A stretch of 64,000 nucleotides of DNA from Leptolyngbya sp. PCC 7375 (GTDB taxonomy: Bacteria > Cyanobacteriota > Cyanobacteriia > Phormidesmidales > Phormidesmidaceae): contig NZ_JH993797.1 of the NCBI RefSeq assembly GCF_000316115.1, forward strand, positions 7,227,961 to 7,291,960. Reading direction: 5' to 3'. This document shows, one piece after another, positions 34,697-41,659 of this stretch. The notes below the pieces were generated by a model that was not told the DNA's origin, searched no databases, and saw only the letters and a program-made list of their open reading frames with translations. How positions within the stretch are numbered: the first letter of the stretch is position 1; the number at the start of each line of letters is the position of its first letter. Position numbers and translations under genes: made by a program.

Positions 34697-35068
34697 ATGT
34701 CAGACGCCACTGTTAAGTACACCATTATTTTTAATGACCCCGAACTAGATCACGAAGAACGGGACGAGGAAGTGGATAAGCTCTTGCCACAAATCCGAGA
34801 GCTGGAAGATGTAGTCGTTGCCCGTGTAAAGGATCCCAATCCACCAGCTGGGAATAAGTCTTTGGGTGGCTTTTTAGTGGGTGTCCTCACTGCTGAAGTC
34901 AATGCAGCCAATGCTAAACAAGCCTTCGAATTTCTGCGCGACCGTCTAGGTGGAAAGACTATCGAGCTGGAAGTGGAAGGCAACGGTAAAAAGCTCAAGG
35001 TCAGTGCCAGCAATCGGGCCGACTTAGAAGCTGCTATTCAACAGGCTCAGGCATTCATCGCAGCCTAA
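34697..35068 (+). CDS. EACC1-like effector-associated protein
   Basis: A 123-residue cytoplasmic protein. Its pattern is FNDPELDHEERDEEVDKLLP at the N-terminus, then a central NKSLGGFLVGVLTAEV, a helix (AFEFLRDRLGG) and a final IELEVEGNGKKLKVSASNRA followed by an alpha tail. This matches the effector-associated constant component 1 (EACC1) described by Aravind and co-workers in NTP-dependent bacterial conflict systems. EACC1 is thought to be a connector, not an enzyme. It is followed 32 bp later by a caspase gene, the expected kind of effector. The start at 34697 is preferred over 34658, which adds 13 atypical residues. Confidence 0.8.
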   Translation: MSDATVKYTIIFNDPELDHEERDEEVDKLLPQIRELEDVVVARVKDPNPPAGNKSLGGFLVGVLTAEVNAANAKQAFEFLRDRLGGKTIELEVEGNGKKLKVSASNRADLEAAIQQAQAFIAA

Positions 35069-35100
35069 TGGCTAGCATCAAATAGGGAGAGAGCGTAAGT

Positions 35101-36960
35101 ATGGCTAAGGTCGCTTTAATTGTAGGTGTCAGCGAGTATCACGCTGGCTTGGCCCCTCTCCCTGGCGCTGTTAAGGATGCTGCTGCCATGAAACAAGTCC
35201 TGGAGCAGCAGGGAAATTTTGATGAAATTCAGGTCCTTGAAAATCCTGACCCCCTAGAGTTACAGGAAGCGGTTGAAGTTATCTTTTCAGGTCGAAAAAA
35301 AGAAGACTTGGCATTAGTCTTTTTTTCGGGGCATGGCATTAAAGACGATCGGGGCCGCTTGTATTTTGCTACCCGTCTAACCCGCAAAAATGCTAGGGGT
35401 GAACTGGTGAAAGCCACAGCAGTGCCAGCCAGCTTTCTCCACGACATCATGGACAATAGCCGCTGCAAACGGCAAGTCATTATTTTAGACTGTTGCTTTA
35501 GTGGGGCCTTTGCGGAAGGAATGCAGGCTAAAAGTGATGATACGGTTGACCTGCAAACCCAGCTAGGTGGAGAAGGCCGAGCCGTTCTCACGTCTTCTTC
35601 TTCAACACAATATTCCTTTGAACAAGATCAAGAAACCCTATCGGTTTATACCCGATTTATTATCGAGGGCATTCAAACTGGTGCAGCCGACACTGACAAT
35701 GATGGGTTTATCTCCATTGATGAGCTCCATGAATATGCCAGCGCCAAGGTGCAAGAAGCCGCTCCAGCAATGAGGCCCAAAATCTACATCGTAGAAGAAG
35801 GGTTTAAAATTCATCTGGCTCAAGCACCGATAAATGATCCTAAACTGCGCTATCGCAAAGAAATAGAACAGTTTGCTAGCCGTGGTGAGATCTCAGTCAT
35901 TGGTCGCTCCACCCTTAATGTCTTACAAAAGCAGTTGGGTATTTCAGCTGATGAGGCGGCCACCATTGAGGCAGAAGTACTGCATCCTTATCAGGAATAT
36001 CAGCAACGTTTGCAGCAATATGAAACCGCGTTTACTCAAGCCGTTCAAAAGCAGCAACCAATTACCCAAATCACCCGTAACGAACTCGACCGGTTTAAAC
36101 AGGTCTTAGGGTTAGAAAATGTGGATGTAGCGCCGATAGAGGCAAAATTTGCCCCCTCACCTAAACCAACACCAGCCCCTCAGCCTGAACCAGCACCTGT
36201 AGTTCAGCAAATCTCACCGTTATTATCTCCTGAGGAGAAACCACAGTCCAAGTCGATTAACCTTCTGTGGTTAATGGGGAGTATTGCAGGTGTTGGGGTT
36301 ATAGCTGGTGCGATCGCACTATTCACAAACGTCTCTTCTAACCCAACTGTCAATAATCCTGATATCCCCACTATTGAGATGCCTGATACTCAGCATCGTG
36401 ACGCTCAAATTTCCGACACTGAATCACCCACAGGCAATCCACAACTAATATCTAATTCTTCAGAGATAACGCTTTATAATCACCCTCATAACTTATATCA
36501 AGTTGTCATTCCTAAATCTTACACAGTGGAAGAGATTAAATCTGACACCATAGACAAAGTAGTTTTTAGATCATTAGAGGGTCATTTTACGGGGACAATT
36601 AATGTAATAACTATTCAGAGTCCTATGCCAACAGAGGAATTCAGCGAATATGTTCTAAAAGATTTGCCAGACTTTAAGCATGTTCGATACCGTGATGGCA
36701 GTGCTTGCACTCCTCCACCCGAAGGCTTTGTGTGCAAAGCTTGGTACGGCAATGATAATAGGGGTAAGCCGGTAAAAGGGGAACGCATTGCCCGACAGCT
36801 AGGCAATAAGGTTTATATCATGGATCTCCATAGCGTAGATGAAACGTTGCTTAAATACTCTTCAGTTGCAAGACAGATGGTTAGAACATTCACACCCTTT
36901 GAAAATAAAGCAAACGTTAACCGGGCTATTCACCTAGCTCCAATTACACCAAGCAATTAA
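35101..36960 (+). CDS. Membrane-anchored caspase-like protease with EF-hand loop
   Basis: A 619-residue protein. Residues 1-235 are a peptidase C14 (caspase) domain: KVALIVGVSEY at the start, FFSGHG (His78) and IILDCCFSG (Cys132 as nucleophile, Cys131 next to it). An EF-hand loop, DTDNDGFISIDE, occupies 197-208 in the second half of the caspase fold. Residues 245-350 hold two related helical units (LQKQLGISADEAATIEAEV and FKQVLGLENVDVAPIEAKF). A proline-rich linker (352-375), one membrane helix (about 386-408) and a C-terminal extracytoplasmic beta domain of about 150 residues follow; the last resembles PsbP/Mog1-type modules but I am unsure. With EACC1 it forms a two-gene system. Confidence 0.85.
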   Translation: MAKVALIVGVSEYHAGLAPLPGAVKDAAAMKQVLEQQGNFDEIQVLENPDPLELQEAVEVIFSGRKKEDLALVFFSGHGIKDDRGRLYFATRLTRKNARGELVKATAVPASFLHDIMDNSRCKRQVIILDCCFSGAFAEGMQAKSDDTVDLQTQLGGEGRAVLTSSSSTQYSFEQDQETLSVYTRFIIEGIQTGAADTDNDGFISIDELHEYASAKVQEAAPAMRPKIYIVEEGFKIHLAQAPINDPKLRYRKEIEQFASRGEISVIGRSTLNVLQKQLGISADEAATIEAEVLHPYQEYQQRLQQYETAFTQAVQKQQPITQITRNELDRFKQVLGLENVDVAPIEAKFAPSPKPTPAPQPEPAPVVQQISPLLSPEEKPQSKSINLLWLMGSIAGVGVIAGAIALFTNVSSNPTVNNPDIPTIEMPDTQHRDAQISDTESPTGNPQLISNSSEITLYNHPHNLYQVVIPKSYTVEEIKSDTIDKVVFRSLEGHFTGTINVITIQSPMPTEEFSEYVLKDLPDFKHVRYRDGSACTPPPEGFVCKAWYGNDNRGKPVKGERIARQLGNKVYIMDLHSVDETLLKYSSVARQMVRTFTPFENKANVNRAIHLAPITPSN

Positions 36961-37026
36961 GCTGAGTACTGCTGATAACGACTGTCACCACCCACAATTT
37001 TCTCTCAGATGGCAACTTGCAGGCTT

Positions 37027-37092
37027 AGGAGTTAGAGGTCAGGGAGCAGTGAGCTACGAGAACTCTGCCCCCTGACTCCTGCCCCCTGATAC
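37027..37092. repeat. Partial copy of the GGGTATCAAC/CAGGAG repeat family
   Basis: GGAGTTAGAGGTCAGGGAGC and, on the other arm, CCCCTGACTCCTGCCCCC form an imperfect hairpin; the right edge ends TGATACCC, matching the terminal repeat GGGTATCA of the full-length elements. It lies between the caspase stop and the stop of the convergent mutarotase-like gene. Confidence 0.5.
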
Positions 37093-37095
37093 CCT

Positions 37096-37947
37096 CTAGC
37101 TAATGGTCATAGAAATAACAGTTTCCACAGTTTCTTGAGGGGCTGCACTTAGCAGAAAGTCGCCGGTATTGATAGCATTGCGAGGACCACTCCAAGGCTC
37201 TAGACAATAAAAATCTTTTCCTTTTACGGTCCAGAAAACCAGGGTGGAATAATTCTCGTCATAGGAGATGGTTAATGTAGTATCACCATCTTTTACAGTG
37301 GCTGTTTGTCCTTCAAGATTAATGAAAGCAAAGTCAATCTCTTCTTGATCAAAATCAAATCGACCATTATAAGCAAACACATCTCTACCACCCTTGATTT
37401 TATAATCGGTAGACGGGATTTCGAAGACGAGCTTGGTCTTATCGGCTACTGCAAAATATGGGTGAGTGCCCGTCGAAAAAGGCATGGGCTGGCCAGACAA
37501 ATTTGTGTGACGGAAACGCTGCTCCAGTGTATTGCCTTTAAGGGTGTAAATGAAGTCTAACTGGAAATCAAAAGGATAAACAGCGCGAGTCTCATCGCTG
37601 CTTTTGAGCGTGATGGTTAAACTAGCTCCATCATCAGTGGATTCTTGGGTTACTTCCCATGGCGATGTGCGGCCAAAGCCATGCTGCTTAAGCATGTAGG
37701 TTTTGTCTGCAAGGGTATATGTGTCGTCTACCAGGTTGCCGCAAATGGGAAATAGTAATGGAATACCACCTCGCACCGAGAGGTTAGGATCTTTGAATCG
37801 TTCTGTATCTAGATAGAAGACCTCTTTTCCCTGGATTTGCCAGCTAGTGACGATGCCCCCACGTTCTGGTACTACAGCCACCTGGGAATCGCCATCAGTC
37901 AAGAAATAGGTTAAATACTGCTGTTTTTCAGTCTTAATAGTACTCAT
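37096..37947 (-). CDS. Aldose 1-epimerase (mutarotase) superfamily protein
   Basis: A 283-residue cytoplasmic protein with the galactose-mutarotase beta-sandwich pattern. Key segments: VAVVPERGGIVTSWQIQGKE, VRGGIPLLFPICGNLVDDTY, KQHGFGRTSPWEV (His/Arg of the active site) and STGTHPYFAVADK (second His), with FYCLEPWSGPRNAIN near the end (Glu). Family members interconvert anomers of hexoses or hexose-6-phosphates; the substrate here is not clear. A GAGG ribosome site precedes the ATG. It is divergent from puuE. Confidence 0.85.
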   Translation of the reverse strand: MSTIKTEKQQYLTYFLTDGDSQVAVVPERGGIVTSWQIQGKEVFYLDTERFKDPNLSVRGGIPLLFPICGNLVDDTYTLADKTYMLKQHGFGRTSPWEVTQESTDDGASLTITLKSSDETRAVYPFDFQLDFIYTLKGNTLEQRFRHTNLSGQPMPFSTGTHPYFAVADKTKLVFEIPSTDYKIKGGRDVFAYNGRFDFDQEEIDFAFINLEGQTATVKDGDTTLTISYDENYSTLVFWTVKGKDFYCLEPWSGPRNAINTGDFLLSAAPQETVETVISMTIS

Positions 37948-38147
37948 AGAGGTTTCCTCGGGGCGTTGCTTCTAAACACTGCCATAGGATAGTCCTTTTG
38001 CCATGCAATCTGGGACACCACCACGGAATCTTTATGGGCTTTGTTGCCCGGTTGCCTCCGTACAAAATCTATACAGAATCCGTTTCTACTTTCTCCTTAC
38101 GCTAATATTCTGGCTAACCTTTATTCACTATCGAGGTTTGCTGCTAT

Positions 38148-39056
38148 ATGTCTGCTGGCTATCCCCGTGATCTCATTGGCTATGGTCAAAATCCTCCCCA
38201 TCCTCAATGGCCCAATAACGCTCGACTAGCGCTACAGTTTGTTATCAATTATGAAGAAGGCGGCGAAAACTGTATCCTTCATGGTGATCCAGCCTCTGAA
38301 GCTTTTCTGTCTGAAACCGTGGGGACAGCTCCACTGCCAGGGGTGCGCAATATCAACATGGAATCCATGTATGAGTATGGCAGTCGTGCGGGATTTTGGC
38401 GATTGCATCGGCTGTTTACCCAGCGCAACTTGCCGGTGACGGTCTATGCGGTGGCCATGGCCCTGGAGCGTAATCCTACCGCTGGCAAAGCCATGGTGGA
38501 GGCAGGCTGGGAAGTGGCCAGTCATGGCTATCGTTGGATTGATTATCAATATGTGGGCGAAGACACTGAACGGGCACATATTCGCAAAGCCATTGAAATT
38601 CACACTCAGGTTATCGGTAGCCGTCCCCTAGGCTTTTATCAAGGTCGACTGAGCCCGAATACCCGACGTCTTGTGGTGGAAGCAGGGGGCTTTCTCTATG
38701 ATGCCGATAGCTATGCAGACGATCTGCCTTACTGGAATCAGGACTATGGTCGTCCCCATCTGGTGATTCCTTACACCTTGGATAACAACGATATGCGGTT
38801 TGCCACCTATCAGGGGTTTAACTCGGGCGATCAGTTTTTTACGTATCTAAAGGATGCGTTTGATGTGCTCTATGCCGAAGGAGAGATAGCACCCAAAATG
38901 ATGAGTGTAGGATTACACTGTCGATTGTCAGGGCGACCGGGACGGGCAGCTGCTCTCGGAAGATTTTTGGACTATGTGATGCAGCACCAAGACGTCTGGG
39001 TATGTCGGCGGGTGGAGATTGCGCAGCATTGGCATGAGCACCATCGGCCAATGTAG
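38148..39056 (+). CDS. puuE: Putative allantoinase PuuE (polysaccharide-deacetylase fold)
   Basis: A 302-residue carbohydrate-esterase-4 fold enzyme of the metal-independent PuuE type, which opens allantoin to allantoate in purine-nitrogen recovery. Supporting stretches: LQFVINYEEGGENCILHGD, NINMESMYEYGSRAGFWRL, EVASHGYRWIDYQ, PLGFYQGRLSPNT and MMSVGLHCRLSGRPGRAAAL, all of this family. The classic deacetylase metal triad is not conserved, as in PuuE. A GAGGT site is upstream. No other purine-degradation genes are in the window, so its role is inferred. Confidence 0.85.
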   Translation: MSAGYPRDLIGYGQNPPHPQWPNNARLALQFVINYEEGGENCILHGDPASEAFLSETVGTAPLPGVRNINMESMYEYGSRAGFWRLHRLFTQRNLPVTVYAVAMALERNPTAGKAMVEAGWEVASHGYRWIDYQYVGEDTERAHIRKAIEIHTQVIGSRPLGFYQGRLSPNTRRLVVEAGGFLYDADSYADDLPYWNQDYGRPHLVIPYTLDNNDMRFATYQGFNSGDQFFTYLKDAFDVLYAEGEIAPKMMSVGLHCRLSGRPGRAAALGRFLDYVMQHQDVWVCRRVEIAQHWHEHHRPM

Positions 39057-39115
39057 GGGCGTTGCCTTAAATGTAGAGGCGTTGCATGCAACGCCTCTAC
39101 ATTTTGTCCTCTACA
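39053..39115. repeat. GTAGAGGCGTTGCATGC palindrome cluster
   Basis: A perfect 28-bp palindrome at 39073-39100 (arms GTAGAGGCGTTGCA / TGCAACGCCTCTAC) extends to AAATGTAG...CTACATTT. A partial copy precedes it (GTAGGGGCGTTGCC, 39053-39066, overlapping the puuE stop) and a short one follows (CCTCTACATTTTG). It directly trails puuE and may act as its terminator. Confidence 0.9.
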
Positions 39116-39195
39116 TTTTGTAATGTGGGGACCTGGCCACTTGCTTGAATTATGATTAGTATATTTGTATTGTCTTGAGTCCGGAGACGACACTT

Positions 39196-39981
39196 ATGGG
39201 TATCAGAGACAGTTACGAGAATGGTGTATTCAGCTGGGTCGATTTGATGACCACCGATCAGGAAGCTGCTAAACAGTTCTACACAGAACTGTTTTCCTGG
39301 AAGTTTCAAGATATGCCGGTGGACACAGGTGGTGTGTATTCCATGGCATTCAAAGGTGAGCGCCCTGTAGCCGCGCTGTTTGCCAGACCCGATAATATGC
39401 AACAAGTCCCGCCCCATTGGAGTAGTTACATCACAACCGATGATTTAGAGGCAACTGTAAAAAGTTGGCAAGACCATGGTGGCACAGTTGAAATGCCCAT
39501 CTGTGACATTATGGACTCAGGTAGGATGGCCATGGTGAAAGACCCGACGGGAGCCATTGTGGGTCTTTGGCAGGCCAAAGACTTTTATGGTGCCGGTCTG
39601 GTAAACGAGGTAAACACCTTCTGTTGGACAGAACTGCAAACCCGAGGGGCAGAGAAGGCAGCGGAATTTTACAAGGCTGTTTTTGGCTGGGATCTTGAGG
39701 TGGATGAAAAACCACCCAATTACATTTCAACTAAGGTGAAGGGCCACTATAACTGTGGCATGTTTGACATGGATAAGGCAAAGCTGCCTCCAGAGATTCC
39801 TTCGACCTGGGCGGTGTATTTTAATGTTGTTGACCTGGATGAATCTCTAGCAATTGTGAATCGTTTGGGTGGACAAGCCTTGATGGACCCCATCGATATT
39901 GATCCGGGACGTTTTACAACGGTAAAAGATCCGCAAGGGGCGATTATAGCCTTGATGCAGGTAAACGATCCAGACGATTAA
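39196..39981 (+). CDS. Two-domain VOC (glyoxalase-fold) protein
   Basis: A 261-residue cytoplasmic protein made of two vicinal-oxygen-chelate modules. The first has FSWVDLMTTDQEAAKQFYTE and IGF-like SSYITTDDLEATVKSWQDHG; the second has FCWTELQTRGAEKAAEFYKA and YFNVVDLDESLAIVNRLGG, each ending in DPTGAIVGLWQ or DPQGAIIALMQ. Such tandem VOC proteins include CFP30B-like and hydroxylase-like families of unknown substrate. The ATG at 39196 gives MGIRDSYENG; the open frame upstream (39175) is less likely. It converges on murD with a palindrome between them. Confidence 0.85.
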   Translation: MGIRDSYENGVFSWVDLMTTDQEAAKQFYTELFSWKFQDMPVDTGGVYSMAFKGERPVAALFARPDNMQQVPPHWSSYITTDDLEATVKSWQDHGGTVEMPICDIMDSGRMAMVKDPTGAIVGLWQAKDFYGAGLVNEVNTFCWTELQTRGAEKAAEFYKAVFGWDLEVDEKPPNYISTKVKGHYNCGMFDMDKAKLPPEIPSTWAVYFNVVDLDESLAIVNRLGGQALMDPIDIDPGRFTTVKDPQGAIIALMQVNDPDD

Positions 39982-39987
39982 ATTAAA

Positions 39988-40025
39988 CCCGTGTAGGGAC
40001 GTTCCATGGAACGTCCCTACACGGG
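39988..40025. repeat. 38-bp perfect palindrome between convergent genes
   Basis: Arms CCCGTGTAGGGACGTTCCA and its exact complement, centred on CCATGG, occupy the whole gap between the VOC stop (39981) and the murD stop (40044). It belongs to the GTAGRGRCGTTCCATGG family and is well placed to end transcription from both sides. Confidence 0.9.
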
Positions 40026-40043
40026 GTGTAAATTGTTGTTTTG

Positions 40044-41423
40044 TTATTTCAAAAATCTCTCGCATTGATTTCTGAAGTCATCGCCACGGGCTTCAAAATT
40101 TGTATATTGGTCAAAGCTTGCGCAAGCGGGAGAAAGTAAAACAACTTTTGCCTTGAGGCCCAGTGTAATTTCTTTACTACGTTGCACCGCATTTTCCATG
40201 GTGCCAACGTCTTCAAAGCGACCGTAGCCGACATCGATTAAACGCTGGCTAAACTGAGGTGCGGCATCACCAATGAGGAGGACCTGAACCACTTTTTCCT
40301 GGATGCGTTCTAGCCAGGCTGTGTCGTCTCCTGCTTTGGCTGCACCGCCTGCAATCAAGATGACGGGACTATTAACAGAGCTGAGACCTACCTCTGCCGC
40401 ATCGTAGTTGGTAGCCTTGCTGTCATTGATAAAATCTATACCTTCCCATGTGGTGATGTATTCTAGCCGGTGGGCGACACCAGAGAAGTTTGCGATCGCA
40501 CTCGCTATAGCCTCATTGGGAATATCCGCTAGCTTGGCCGCCGCAACAGCCATCAAAAGATTTTGCAGATTGTGACGACCCACCATTTTGAGGCTATCTA
40601 CAGCAAGAATTCTCTCATCTTCATGGATCACCCAGCCTTGTTGGTCAATGTAGGTACTGGGAACTAAGGGCATGATGGCATTGGGACCATCAATGCTTGT
40701 CCAATAGCTATTTTCCCAGCGATTGGCCAGGGTTTCTCGCAGGCAGGGATCGTCGCCGTTGAGAACGCGCTTTTCGCTGCGTTCTAATAGAGAAGCTTTA
40801 ATTCCATAGTAGTTCTCAATGGTTTTGTGGCGACTCAGGTGGTCGGGGGTAAATGTGGTCCAAACACCAATTTTAGGTTTGGGACCAATGGAGGCTTCGA
40901 TTTGATAACTGCTGAGTTCTGCCAGCACCCAGTCAGGTTCTGGATCGAGGGCAACCTGACAGGCCGCGTAACCAATGTTGCCGCAGGCTGGGGCATTCAG
41001 GTTGGCGGCTTTGAAGATGGCAGCGACGAGTTCGGTGGTGGTCGTTTTACCATTGGTGCCAGTAATGCCAAGCCATGGCAAGTGGCTCAGAGCCCGCCAG
41101 GCTAACTCCATTTCACCAATGGTGATAATGCCGTTTTCTCTAGCCTTCATTAGCCCAGGTGCATCCCAGGGGACACCTGGGCTGGCGACTGCCAGATCCA
41201 TTGGATCATCGCCAGGGAATATGTGACCCAGTTTGACGTCAATGCCTTCAGCGGCCAATGTCTCCTGTTGGGCAAGCTGGCGTTCGCCATTGTTGCGATC
41301 GCTAACCACAACGTGCCAACCTTCTTTTTTCAATAACCGGGCTGCAGCCACGCCAGACAGCCCTAGGCCGATGACATAGGCAGTGGGCTGCGATTCGGAC
41401 TGACCTAGCTTGGCTGATTCCAT
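40044..41423 (-). CDS. murD: UDP-N-acetylmuramoyl-L-alanine:D-glutamate ligase
   Basis: Cytoplasmic peptidoglycan-precursor ligase that adds D-glutamate to UDP-MurNAc-L-Ala with ATP. It has 459 residues. The N-terminal Rossmann region reads YVIGLGLSGVAAARLLKKEG, the ATP-binding P-loop is GITGTNGKTTTTELVA, and later come TFTPDHLSRHKTIENYYGIK, VAHRLEYITTWEGIDFINDS and KATNYDAAEVGLSS. All expected motifs are present. It lies 236 bp downstream of glyS on the same strand, with a nested hairpin in the gap. Confidence 0.97.
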   Translation of the reverse strand: MESAKLGQSESQPTAYVIGLGLSGVAAARLLKKEGWHVVVSDRNNGERQLAQQETLAAEGIDVKLGHIFPGDDPMDLAVASPGVPWDAPGLMKARENGIITIGEMELAWRALSHLPWLGITGTNGKTTTTELVAAIFKAANLNAPACGNIGYAACQVALDPEPDWVLAELSSYQIEASIGPKPKIGVWTTFTPDHLSRHKTIENYYGIKASLLERSEKRVLNGDDPCLRETLANRWENSYWTSIDGPNAIMPLVPSTYIDQQGWVIHEDERILAVDSLKMVGRHNLQNLLMAVAAAKLADIPNEAIASAIANFSGVAHRLEYITTWEGIDFINDSKATNYDAAEVGLSSVNSPVILIAGGAAKAGDDTAWLERIQEKVVQVLLIGDAAPQFSQRLIDVGYGRFEDVGTMENAVQRSKEITLGLKAKVVLLSPACASFDQYTNFEARGDDFRNQCERFLK

Positions 41424-41457
41424 GGTTGATTCCCTGCTATCTCAAGTCAGTAAATGT

Positions 41458-41538
41458 AGCAGATTAGATGGAAGAGTGGGCAGTAGAGAGTGGGCCGTAA
41501 AGAATTAAGGAAATTTTTCGGCCCTGCTCTAATCTGCT
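41458..41538. repeat. Nested inverted repeat between glyS and murD
   Basis: Outer arms AGCAGATTAGA (41458-41468) and TCTAATCTGCT (41528-41538) match perfectly over 11 bp, and inner arms GGGCCG (41492-41497) and CGGCCC (41519-41524) also match. The 81-bp unit could be a small mobile element or a structured RNA in the glyS-murD transcript. Confidence 0.65.
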
Positions 41539-41659
41539 AAAGCGTTACAGTTCAACGTTGCCTACATTAACTAGGATATGCGTCCCTAAAACTTATGAAG
41601 CAGATTTAGTTCTGTGAAGCCTGTTCACTGGGAATCACCCCACTCCCTATCCCGATTCC

